Part shown: positions 1-9,343 of the stretch, one piece after another | Layout of the letters: each line of letters starts with the position of its first letter | Numbering within the stretch: position 1 is the stretch's first letter | From: Gnetum montanum | Taxonomy: Eukaryota; Streptophyta; Gnetopsida; Gnetales; Gnetaceae | NCBI GenBank assembly: GCA_015680685.1 | Contig: MNCI01038330.1 | Location: forward strand, 74,454 to 122,450 | Direction: 5' to 3' | Length of the DNA stretch: 47,997 bases | Translations under genes and position numbers: made by a program | Notes under the pieces: model-generated | Told to the model about the DNA's origin: nothing | The model's input: the letters and a program-made list of their open reading frames with translations, nothing else | Database searches by the model: none

Positions 1-345
1 AATCTTCTTTACAAATCTTCCAAGTGTGATGTGAGACTTCCTTGATGCTTCCCCTGGCCCCCTTCACCTCTTGACCCCTGAAACCTTTTTATAGGGCTCA
101 AAGGTAGGTAGGGAAGTTACATTTTGAAAATATCTCACCTAACTTCTCTCCCAAGTAACTTGGTTTGCCAATGGGAGATTACTTATTAAATATCCTAGCT
201 AACTTTATTCCTAAGTAATTGAACTATCCAATTAAAAATTTACTTGCCCAACAAGCTAGGAGATTTTTATCCAACTAGTTAGGTAAGTTACAACAATAAT
301 TTTGGATGGTTACAACCACCAAAGAGATAAAAAATGCTAGAATTT
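1..345 (-). repeat. LTR/promoter-like repeat, left inverted copy
   Basis: Read on the minus strand this matches the last 300 bases of the window: both have an upstream part built of imperfect units of about 60 bases (AAGTAATCTCCCATTGG, then ACTTGGGAGA, then AAGTTAG), then AACTTCCCTACCTACCTTTG and a TATA box in CCCTATAAAAAGG (positions 84-97 here). The layout of U3 repeats, TATA box and transcribed leader is that of an LTR or a promoter-bearing repeat. Transcription would run leftwards out of the window. No neighbouring PPT or PBS was found, so the element type is open. Confidence 0.6.
84..97 (-). promoter_or_regulatory. TATA box of left repeat
   Basis: CCCTATAAAAAGG on the minus strand, identical in sequence and setting to the box at 47981-47992 on the plus strand. 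It is the core promoter of the duplicated repeat, seen in sequence; activity is not shown. Confidence 0.5.
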
Positions 346-589
346 AGTTACAAATATAAATAGCCATATGTTCCCTTTCATAAGGTATTTCATGAATATT
401 TCATAACAAAGTATTTTATTTCAGGATTTGACACATGGGCTGATAGGTAGAGATGTAATTTATAATATTTCTAATGTAATCTAATGTAATTTTATTGGGC
501 AATTACTTGTAAGTCTTTCTTAGTAAAATATTTGGTTAATTTAGCTTATTTTATTTTCAAATTCCTAAATGAAATATCCCTAAGTTATA
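346..589. other. AT-rich spacer, nothing recognised
   Basis: AT-rich sequence between the left repeat and the CpG-containing stretch. It has a small direct repeat (TAATCTAATGTAAT near 475-490). No gene signal. Confidence 0.5.
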
Positions 590-994
590 ATGATGTTAGG
601 AAAATCTAATTTAATCTTCCCCCTTTTTAAAGTAGCAGTGATTAACTTTATGCGATTCAAAAACTCGGAATACCGAAAATACGAGCCCGAAGGCGAAGCC
701 ATAGATCTTGCAACCAAATTCTTGACCAAAGATGTTTCAGCAACTGCCTCTGCGGGAGAATGCCCTACCTCCGGACATGGAAACGCCACCATGTGTTCTA
801 CCTAGATCTGCAACCGTCCTCTGGAAATACCGACAATTTTGATGTCACGGTTCTGCACGTTCGGTTATCCTCCTGCCACGGTAGCCTGCGCTCAACTTAG
901 CAGGCAAAAGGCAGTTCAAAGGCTAGATTGTTTTGATGCCCATGGCCAATGCACGAAATCTGTGGCAACAATGGTGATCTGGAATGGTCTTTGA
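590..994 (+). pseudogene. unrecognised gene-like ORF remnant
   Basis: One frame runs from an ATG at 590 to a TGA at 992-994 with a single internal TAG (803-805), about 134 codons. The stretch keeps many CpG dinucleotides, unlike the retrotransposon DNA around it, and a pyrimidine tract ending in AGTAGCAG (about 620-638) could be a splice acceptor, so the real exon may start near 640. I do not recognise the protein: no catalytic motif, membrane segment or zinc pattern is evident. The internal TAG could be a decayed CAG or TGG. It may be an exon of a decayed host gene, an untranslated region, or chance; the evidence is only frame openness and base composition. Confidence 0.2.
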
Positions 995-1700
995 TGCTAA
1001 GGGTTTTAGGTCTTTGTATAGCGACTGTTCCGAATTTCCGTCAGTTGAAGCATTGAACCTGTTGGCCAATCAGCAATACTGCAGGAATAGGGCTTTTAGC
1101 TTTTGATATATTTTTTTGATTTAAAATATACCCAAGATTACACGCATTTTTGTTCCTTTCTTCCGATGCTGAGCTGCGTAAAATTTTGTTTATGAGGCAA
1201 ACTGCTCATTTTTCCTTTCTGCAAATGAATGTGCAGATGTTGTTTTAGCCACCCCTTCTTGCTTGCGTACGCCGGTCCTCCATTGTCTGATGTGCACTTG
1301 CCTTCAGATCTGATTCTTGTGTTAAATTTGTTTATATTATGTAGGTTTGAAGATTGGTTCGTTTTTGCATCCAGCGTTGGCCATTATTTTCCTTGATTTC
1401 CTGAGTTGCGTTTTTCTTGCCTCCTTTGTATGCAGGGCATTACGATAGCCAATCTAATTTTTAAACCTGACCCTTAGTTAATCCAATTTTAATAATCCGA
1501 TAATACATTGTCAACTTTAACAGGGTGTGTATCCTTTAACAGCAAAGAATCTGATCCTTAATCTTCTGATTTTGCTTCCATACAACTTAACAACCAAACA
1601 CTTCACATATTGGCTTATTTTCGGTTAACTCACCATACTAAACTTCTTCATTTATGCTATCCTTAAAAAAAAATATTCCAACTGTTCCATGCAATGGCTA
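995..1700. other. non-coding stretch upstream of element 1
   Basis: No convincing ORF. CpG remains moderately common up to about 1300. TTTGTATGCAG at 1426-1436 resembles a plant splice acceptor but I see no exon after it. The A-rich run at 1664-1673 is close to where recognisable Tat-type pol begins, so the 5' truncation point of element 1 lies at about 1680-1700. Confidence 0.35.
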
Positions 1701-1701
1701 A

Positions 1702-2880
1702 ATGTACCAACATACACCCCTTTGCTTATTCAGCTCAATGGACTGCCAGCATTTAACCACACCGTTAATCATTCACGGACGATACGGCAAAATTACAAGA
1801 GATATTAACATAAACCTCATCAACTTAAGTTCACCAAGGGACGACACAGTCATAGCCTCAACACAGCAAATAACAGATGATTACAAAGGCATGACAAAAT
1901 TCCTTGACATAGAGGTCGAGAATATCACCGAAGACCCGTTGGCCGAAACTCCCATCGTCATGCCCGACGGGGAAACTAAAATTTTAAAATTAAGCACCTT
2001 ATTACAACTGCCATTAGCCAAAAACATTGAGAATGTGCTTAGAGAAAATATGAAAGCATTCACTTGGTCCTACACAGACATGCCTGGGCTAGACCCCAGA
2101 ATTATCCAACACAATATTATCCTTGACCCAAAGTTGAGACCAGTAAAACAAAAAGCACGAAAGGTTAAGCCCAAGGTGGCATTAGCAGTTCGCAATGAGA
2201 TCACCAAGCTTTATCAAGATGGTTTCATTCAGGCTGTCGATTACGCCGAGTGGGTGTCCAACATGGTAATTGTTCCGAAAAAGAATGGAAGCATTAGTTT
2301 GTGCATTGACTTTCGAGATTTAAATGTTGCAACCATAAAGGATGACTTTCCTCTACCCAGCATCAATTAACTTGTTGACTCAACTGCTAGGCACGCATTA
2401 TTATCTTTTATGCACAGCTTCTCAGGGTACAATAAAATACGAATCAACCTGGAGCATCAGCTTCGGACAACCTTTATGACAGCATGGGGAACCTTTTGTT
2501 ATACAATGATGCCCTTTGGTCTCAAGAATGCTGGGGCCACGTATCAGAGAGCGATGACATTCATCATTAGCGATTACATGCTACGATCACTCAACGATTA
2601 CGTGGATGACATTGTGGTTAAATCAAAGACAGAAGGACAACATGTACAAGATCTTGACTTAGTATTAAAACATTGTTTAAAGTATGAATTGAGACTCAAC
2701 CCGAAAAAATGTGTCTTCAGCATCAAGATAGGCAAAATGCTTGGATTTATAGCCTTAGAAGTAGGGATACGAGTAGACCCCAATAAGGTTAAGGCCATAA
2801 CAAAGTTAAAACCACCAGGCAACCTTACCAAACTTTCAGGTTTACAGGGTAGATTGTAGTTTATCAGGTGCTTCATAGAA
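1702..2880 (+). pseudogene. pol: element 1 reverse transcriptase domain
   Basis: Encodes the pol linker and reverse transcriptase that would copy element RNA into DNA in cytoplasmic particles. Visible RT blocks in order: CIDFRDLN (about 2300), DDFPLP (about 2340), a TAWGTF block (about 2480), MPFGLKNAG (about 2510) and the active site YVDD at 2599-2610 followed by IVVKSK, which is the Tat/gypsy form. Two in-frame stops interrupt it: TAA at 2368-2370, where family members normally have Gln, and TAG at 2857-2859, again at a Gln position. Both fit single C-to-T changes. The upstream start at 1702 is only the first ATG in the open frame; the natural polyprotein would begin in the lost gag. Confidence 0.85.
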
Positions 2881-2904
2881 AAACTGACAGACAAATTAAA
2901 ACCC

Positions 2905-3470
2905 ATGAACCACCTATTATGCAAAAACGTCCATTTTGAATGGACTTCGCAATGCCAAAAAGCATTCAATGAAATTAAAATGGTGCTTGCCTGGTTACGC
3001 ACGGTTTATCCACCTCAAAACAATAAACCATTTTCATCTACCTCGCTACTTCGGATTCATCCATTGTGTCTATGCTTTGCCAGAAACGAGATGATGGGAT
3101 CGAGGTCCCTGTATATTACTTGAGCCACACATTAGTTGCCCATGAGAAAAAGTACAATGACGTGGAGAAATAATGTTTAGCTTTGGTCTTTTCTTTAAGA
3201 AAATGGCGACATTACCTCTTCTGTAACTAGGTTTACATAATTCGCAAGGACAATGTACTAAGAGCCATAACAGGGAATATTTACGAAACAAGCTGAATAG
3301 CCTAGTGGAAATCCATGATACCTGAGTTTGACCTATACTACGTAGCACAATCTTCAGTTAAGGGTCAAGCTATAGCAAGTCAAATGGCAACATCACCAAC
3401 ACACGACCAAGCGACTATAGAGCCACAGTTCCCAGATGAGAATCTAAGCGCCCTAGACATTGCCCAACGA
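2905..3470 (+). pseudogene. pol: element 1 gypsy RNase H domain
   Basis: Follows RT directly. The FEWT..CQKAFNEIK block at about 2935 marks the RT-to-RNase H connection. Further on, shifted frames give YYLSHTL, EKKYNDVEK, CLALVF and a later FDLYYV..SSVKGQAIA block, the usual end of the gypsy RNase H and tether. Stops and at least two frameshifts occur between 3000 and 3350, so this domain is the most damaged part of pol. It would degrade the RNA strand of the RNA:DNA hybrid during reverse transcription. Confidence 0.7.
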
Positions 3471-3476
3471 CTACGA

Positions 3477-3975
3477 TGTTATTTTCAACTTTGATGGAGC
3501 ATCTACCTCTTGAGGAGGAAGTGCAGCCGTTGTCGTCACCTATCCCTCCGGGGAGATCCGACCCTTGGCCTATCATTTCAACTTTCACTGTACCAACAAC
3601 ATAGCAGAGTATGAAGGTCTCCTTAGAGGTCTCGCGGCAGCTTTGACTTTAAACATCACACGGCTTGTAGTTAGAGGAGACTCGCAACTGGTCATAAACC
3701 AAGTCACAAATATCTATACATGCAAAGCCCAACACTTACAGCCATCGATGTGCAACACATCTCTGGAAATGATAACACCATCGCAGACGCATTAGCTACT
3801 TTAGCATTAAACATATCGCCAAACATGTTCCACATGTTGCCAAGCTCCATAACCAGTTCTGCTAAACCAATCACCGACACCCTTGACATGTTGCCGATTG
3901 CATCTGTTAGTTCAACACACACGATAGATTGGTACGATGACATAAAAGAATACCTTCTACACCACGACATCTAAC
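3477..3975 (+). pseudogene. pol: element 1 second, archaeal-type RNase H (aRNH)
   Basis: A separate RNase H fold between the gypsy RNase H and integrase, the arrangement known for the plant Tat lineage. Visible motifs with the four acidic positions: NFDGAS at about 3488, NNIAEYEGLLRGL at about 3596-3634, GDSQLVINQV at about 3679, and after a frameshift near 3720, GNDNTIADALA at about 3765. A TGA interrupts the frame just after the first motif (about 3512). All four catalytic-type residues (D, E, D, D) are still encoded even though the frame is broken. Confidence 0.8.
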
Positions 3976-4063
3976 AAATGCACAGAAAGATGCAGTGCGG
4001 AAATGTTCGAAGCAGTATATCCTAGTAGGGGACACACTGTGTCGTTGATCCTATGAAGGCATA

Positions 4064-5138
4064 TTGCTAACATGTGTCAATACTATCGATTCCCAAACCA
4101 TTGTCGAACAAGTACACAATGGACTATGCGGAGGACACATAGCACCAAAAGCCATGGCAACAAAGATCAGACACTTAGGCTATTATTGGCCACACATGGA
4201 ATACGACTATCTCTCCAAAGCCAAAACATGTAGTACTTGTCAAAAACATAGCAATCTGATACATGTCCCACCAAATGAGTTGCATACAGCGCAAATCACA
4301 TGGCCATTTCAAAAGTGGGGGTTGGACCTCATTGGCCAGATAACCCCCTCATCTTCTGTAGGCCATAGTTTCATTATAACCACAAAAAAATACTTCACAA
4401 AGTGGGTAGAAGCTGCTCCCCTTCGAAAAACTACATCCAAACATGTATGCAATTTCATTCTCGAAAACATTGTAATCCACTTTGGCATTCCCATGACAAT
4501 CATCACTGACAACGGACCACAATTTAGAAGTGCCGAGACCAAAACATTTTGCAAAATTCTAGGGATCAAACACTCATTTTGGCAATGGGCAAGCAGAAGC
4601 AACGAAAAAAATGATTATTACAATACTCAAGAAGATGCTCACCCAAAGCAAGCGAAAATGGCACGAACAATTGATATACGCACTGTGGGCATACCGTACT
4701 ACACACCGAACTTCAACAGGTAAAACACCATATAGTCTTGTTTACAGTTCAGAAGCTATGTTACCTTTAGAATTACAGGTACCATATTTAAGGATCACAC
4801 TTTTCGAGCTCCTCAACGATGGATAAAACAATGATCTGTGCATCATTTATCTTGACTCGGTGGAAAAGGAACGGATGCGTGCACTCGATCAGATTGAGTG
4901 ATACCAAAAACAAGAACGGCAACGACATCGGCATGACATCAACAAGCACCCTATCAAAGAAGGAGACCTGGTGCTTAAGGCTATTTGGGAACATCCAAAC
5001 AAATTCTCAGCCAATTGGAAAGGGCCTTACTTGGTCACTAAGGCATTTGACAATGGAGCATTCAAACTAGCTGACATGGAAGGAAACAAGCTTGCCAGTC
5101 CAACCAATCATGTGTTCCTGAAACCATTCTACATTTGA
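4064..5138 (+). pseudogene. pol: element 1 integrase with GPY/F module
   Basis: Integrase, which joins element cDNA to host DNA. The zinc domain reads H-x-H ... CSTC (about 4105-4245). The catalytic core shows the first Asp in WGLDLIG (about 4316), the second in TDNGPQF (about 4507), and the Glu in NGQAEAT (about 4590), the last in another frame because about 20 bases are missing after KHSF at about 4575. From 4611 to the TGA at 5136-5138 the frame is constant with two premature stops (TAA 4824-4826 and one TGA near 4900). The GPY/F motif NWKGPYLV (about 5015) and a C-terminal end in FLKPFYI mark a normal pol terminus. No chromodomain follows, as expected for Tat. Confidence 0.85.
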
Positions 5139-5154
5139 GTACAAGCTCAAGTAC

Positions 5155-5615
5155 GTGAAAAGTCCTAGGATCACGATTATAAATTGATACCACAACAAGT
5201 CCTGGATCATGATGATAAACTAATATGATAGCAAGTCCTAGATCACGACTATAAACTGATACCACAGCAAGTCCTAGATCATGACGAAAAACTGATACCA
5301 TAGCAAGTCCTGGGATCACGACTATAAACTGATACCACAGCAAGTCCTGGGATCACGACTATAAACTGATACCACAGCAAGTCCTGGGATCATGACTATA
5401 AACTGATACCACAACAAGTCCTGGATCATGACGATAAATTGATACCACAGCAAGTCCTGGATCATGATGAGAAACTGATACCACAGCTCATCCTGGATCA
5501 TGACGATAAACTGATACCATAGCTCGTCCTAGATCATGATGGTAAACTGATATCACAGAATAGTCCTGGATCATGACTTAAAACTAATACCACATAGCAT
5601 CTGCAATGACGATAA
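5155..5615 (+). repeat. 37-38 bp tandem repeat array after pol
   Basis: About twelve head-to-tail units of 37-38 bases, each containing AGTCCTGGATCATGAC, TATAAACTGATACCACA and GCA with small variations. The array begins about 20 bases after the pol stop. Neighbouring units near 5300-5410 are nearly identical while the outer ones diverge. Tat/Ogre-type elements are known to carry such arrays in their 3' untranslated region. Confidence 0.85.
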
Positions 5616-5815
5616 ACTAGCACCCATCCAATATGACACTGAAACTACCCCGTCACATTCACCAGAGTCTGCTAAGACTATAAATTGGCTTGCCTCTGCA
5701 TAGTCTACTAAGACTAGAAACTGTCAACATAACGTCTGCCACGACGCTAAATGGGTAATGTCCAACGGGTTACGACATAAAACCAATCCATGATAGTTTG
5801 CCAAGACTATAAACT
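5616..5815 (+). repeat. diverged continuation of the tandem array
   Basis: Spaced copies of a related but eroded core, such as GTCTGCTAAGACTATAAA (about 5666), GTCTACTAAGACTAGAAACT (about 5702), GTCTGCCACGACGCTAAATG and GTTTGCCAAGACTATAAACT (about 5796). Spacing is about 40-45 bases. They look like older members of the array at 5155-5615 or of a parallel repeat. Confidence 0.55.
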
Positions 5816-6990
5816 GGCATGTTCATCTCTGGCTCTTCACTCCACAGCCACATTCACTCATCAGAATCACTGCATCACTCACCGTTAGACAATCTCATCA
5901 ACATCGTCGCCATTCATACACAGTGCTCAGAATCTCCTTCGGTATTTTGTTCCATTTGCAGCCATTCAAATCTAAGCTCACTTATTCACCCATGGTTTTC
6001 TTGTCTCCTTCGAGTTGTGTTTGCAGGATGACACCCTGAGGTTTTCACACAAGAATGCATCTCATCGCAATCAGCAAGATGGGACAATGTTCACAGCACA
6101 CATGGCGAGACTAAATCAAACCGTTCACTAGTACATTCCCATTCCCAGTATATTCACTATCTGTTTACTGACCTCCAATGCACCGAATACATTCAAAACT
6201 TTGAGCACACTATTGCACACTGCAACACGATAAAGTAGTTGCAACACACGGCATGGCACCTGAGCATGAGTACAAGATCAACGCAAACCTCCCAAAAAAA
6301 AATACCCTTGGCACTTCCCATATAAGCCCCAGGCGGGAAGGCAGTTGTCTCAAAACCAAGTACTCATGTCCAAAATGGTCAAGAAGCATCCAGTTGCATG
6401 GCTTTGGCTCTCCACCAACAGATCCCTCCTAAACATTAAACACGGGCCCTGTTCCTCCAAATAATGTAACACATGCTCCTGTGGCTTTGGTCTTGCCAAC
6501 AAGTTCTCTTGAACACTAACCAAGAGCCTTTTTCCGCCAAAGGCCACACATCGCATGTATGAACTCTGAGTCTGCTAAACAAAGGCTATTGACAAGGTCC
6601 AACATCCCATAGACCTGAGCATCCCATTTCTCAAGTGCAATCCCTTGGGTAGTGCTCGATCCTCACAATCTCCATTTTCCCACCAACCACAAACTTCACT
6701 TTTGTGATCCCATGTACTACTGAACACAGTGCGATGATGTCTAGTCAAGTAACAACAGACAAGATCTCTACCAAGTTGCTTGTGGTGTTTTTCACTTCTT
6801 TGTCGATGCTTCTCGGGTTAATTCCTCCAAGCGTCAACAAAGAGGGACCAATGAAACACCACAAAATTTTGAGCTTGGTACTTCTCCAGCAAGAAGTAGG
6901 TCCCTGGGATCCACAGACAACCACGACTACATTTCGTGTCACACATTACAACTTTGAGGATCAAAATGCTTGATTTTCACTAAGTATGCA
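5816..6990. other. non-coding 3' part of element 1
   Basis: C-rich on the plus strand, with short ORFs only and no motif. Repeated GGCTTTGGTCTTGCCAACA / GGCTTTGGCTCTCCACCAACA phrases near 6400 and 6485 suggest an old internal duplication. Probably the 3' untranslated region before the LTR; the PPT could not be placed. Confidence 0.4.
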
Positions 6991-6994
6991 GTAC

Positions 6995-7335
6995 CAGCGT
7001 ATAAGCCTGACATCCATAGCGTATATGCCCGGCATATACGCCCAGCGTAGACATCCAAGTTACATGCCGATGTACACACTTCACTTGTACGCTCGGCAGG
7101 TACGACAAATGTTTATGCTCGGCATGGAATCTCCAAAGATAGAATGAAAACAACATCGAAGAGCAAGGATTGAAGCAAGTTGGCAACCATCAGCATATAC
7201 GCCCGACGTATATGCTGAGCCATTGTCGGCGTATACGCCCAGCTTCCACAGCACCTACGCCCAGCACATCCAGCGTATCCGTCCAGCGTATATGCCTAGA
7301 GTCTACACCCACCTAATACAGCGTATACGCTCAGC
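6995..7335 (+). promoter_or_regulatory. array of GCGTATACGC-type palindromes upstream of a TATA box
   Basis: About a dozen variants of GCGTATACGC/GCGTATATGCC/GGCATATACGC in 340 bases, ending 96 bases before the TATA box. Three are exact palindromes or hairpins: GGCGTATACGCC at 7228-7239, AGCGTATACGCT at 7320-7331, and a 12-base stem (7190-7201 with 7207-7218) around a 5-base loop. An 11-base stem with a 1-base spacer lies at 7019-7041. The position suggests U3 enhancer sites for a dimeric DNA-binding protein; the binding role is inference. Confidence 0.6.
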
Positions 7336-7430
7336 AGATGTAATATGTTGCACACTTGTAAATTTTACGCCCTTTTTGCACCCGGTCAACGTCCACATGT
7401 CGCCCAACCCGAGTATAGCATAAGAACCGG

Positions 7431-7438
7431 TATAAAAA
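7431..7438 (+). promoter_or_regulatory. TATA box in element 1 LTR-like segment
   Basis: TATAAAAA within ACCGGTATAAAAACCCC, downstream of the palindromic array. It has the usual U3 position for an LTR promoter. Confidence 0.5.
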
Positions 7439-8004
7439 CCCCACTTTTCCACTTCTACCGGGGTCGGTTGGCAAAAATCCTAGAGCATACCAGAGAACAA
7501 TTATGCTACGAACCAGAGCTAAAAACCATTTTACGTTGGACAATCCTGTACACTGGGCACACAGTCTCTACGCTGTGCCTACAGTGTGAACCAGCCGAGT
7601 CATCCCTACATCCACCGGGGCTTTTCGTCCGCCTTGTGTTCCATCACAACTGCGTTAGACCGGTGCATTGTATTTTCATTATGTAATACCATTGTTTACA
7701 GTTTATGTTAATTTCTTACATGTGTTCTATTTGCACTCGTTTACATTTATGCTCTGTTCACACCTGTTATGCTGTTTACGCTCTCGTTTATGCTCGTTAC
7801 GCCGTTTGCATATAACCCAGCGTAGAGAACTTCGGTATACATTCGGGGAAATCCTTGTCTGAGCCGCATGCAGACCACCCAAATTACTCTACCTTCGTGC
7901 ATTCTAGCTCACCCTTAGGTGAAGGCAGGGTCTTCTATGCACGCCTTGGGATCCCACAGTCTTTGTTTCCTTCCAGTCAGAGACCGACGATTTCAGGCGG
8001 TACA

Positions 8005-9343
8005 ATGAGAAATGTTATAAAGCTCATTTTTGAGAAAATTGAAAATATTGGAGAGAATAAAGAACATGATACTTCACTAAAAGCATCCAAGAAAGGGTAT
8101 AATTCAAGAAATTCTTCACCAAAACCTTCATCAAGAGATTCCTCACTACCATCCCTTGAAGATGATATTCCTTTTGAACATGAATACTTTGGAGAAGGAG
8201 AAGCTCAAGATGATGTTTTTCTTCATGATGTTAGTGTTGAAAATATGTATCAAGGTCTCATTTTTCTAATAAAATGGAAAAGGAAAATTCTTCTAAGCCT
8301 CAAAGGAAGCATGATAAAGGAATTAAAGTCACTCTTACAAAATCTTTTAGACATGCTTCAAGGATGCCTCATGTTGAAGTTAAATCTTTCAATGGCATTG
8401 AAGGAACTAAATCTTTCCTCTCTTTGCTAGAAATGATTAACAAGTACTTTGAACTTGAAGATGTGGAAAATCATCAAAATCTTTCTTTTGCTAAAATCAA
8501 ACTAGAAGGTACATCACTTGTATGATGATAGAAGGAAATTCATTCTTACAACATAAAAAATGATACTCCTATCAAGGGTTTGTCTTTAATGCAATTCATT
8601 CTTAAGAAAAAATTTGAGAATACTCATAATAGACAAGAGGCCATCCAAAAATTGAAGTACCTAAGGTAAGATTATAAGAGTGTTAAGGACTATTACATGG
8701 GTTTTTGTTAGGCTTTTGACCTTGCAAGAGTACATTGGAATGATTATGGACAATCATCCAACTTTTAAAGAGGACTTAAAAGGAAGTATAAACAAGAGTA
8801 ACCTTCTATCAGCCCAAAACATTAGATGAGGCTTTTGAATTGGCTCTTAAGCCTAAGAAGAAACTTCAAGGGTACATTAAAGGTCCTAAATATTCTAATG
8901 GAAAGAACTCCAAATCAGTTGAAAGTAAGAAAGAAGCGAAAGAGAATGAAAATGCCAAGCAAGACACTAATGAGAAGGAAGAAAGGTTCAAGAATGGCCA
9001 AGATTCCAAGAAGGACTACTCCAAGAAAGGAAATAGTCAAGGAAATGACTATGCCTCCAACCTTCAATGATTTAATTGTGGTGAAAAGGGACACAAACAA
9101 TAGAAGTGTAATAAGCCAAAGTTTTCCAAGAGAAAGAAACTCCAAATCTTAGAAAAGGGAAAATCTACTAATGAAGGTAGACATCTTGTGATTGAAGATC
9201 CAATAGAAATTAATTCTTGATTTTTTATTAAAAACATAAATGTTAATCAAGGAAATGAGGAAGAAGAAAGGTTTGATCAAGTAGAGATTAGTGAGAAGTA
9301 ATGTTCTCAAGCATCTCTTATTGGACACAAGAGTGTTCAATGC
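8005..9343 (+). pseudogene. gag: element 2: gag with two decayed zinc knuckles
   Basis: Reads as a Ty3/gypsy-type capsid protein. The first ~90 codons (ATG at 8005) are Ser/Asp/Glu-rich; the frame shifts near 8265. The second segment (8274-8525) has the gag core start, SFNGIEGTKSFLSLLEMINKYF and FAKIKLEGTSLV. Later frames give a KSVKDYYMGF-like helix region and a Lys-rich linker (8840-9067). At 9068-9109 lies a CX2CX4HX4C knuckle whose first Cys is TGA and whose aromatic position is TAG. At 9302-9343, in the same frame, lies a second one with GHKSVQC, its second Cys replaced by Ala. No protease, RT or integrase follows, so this is a gag-only or truncated copy. It begins right after the element 1 LTR-like end. 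Confidence 0.65.

Larger units (their letters stand above)
1702..8004 (+). mobile_element. element 1: truncated Tat-type Ty3/gypsy retrotransposon
   Basis: Order seen: pre-RT segment, reverse transcriptase, gypsy RNase H, second (archaeal-type) RNase H, integrase with GPY/F module, tandem repeats, long non-coding 3' part, LTR-like segment with TATA box. The second RNase H and the tandem repeats after pol are hallmarks of the Tat/Ogre lineage. Gag, protease and the 5' LTR are missing, so the copy is 5'-truncated near 1700. The coding part carries stops and frameshifts. The right end at about 8004 is where LTR-like sequence ends in TACA and a different gag begins; the exact end is inferred. Confidence 0.75.
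6990..8004 (+). mobile_element. LTR-like terminal segment of element 1
   Basis: Contains a palindrome-rich upstream part, a TATA box at 7431, a GC-richer leader, and ends in GGCGGTACA at about 7997-8004, directly before an unrelated gag start. That is U3-R-U5 organisation. No second copy exists in the window, so neither end can be fixed by comparison; the left end is the start of the palindromic motifs and may lie further upstream. Confidence 0.45.

Noticed and set aside
5062-5343. Minus-strand 93-codon ORF with repeated VVS-DLGL-like residues
   Set aside because: It is a translation of the 37-38 bp tandem array, whose near multiple-of-three period keeps a frame open.
6704-6973. 89-codon ORF in the element 1 3' region
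   Set aside because: The opposite strand is open over the same stretch, there is no motif, and it lies in the untranslated part before the LTR-like segment.
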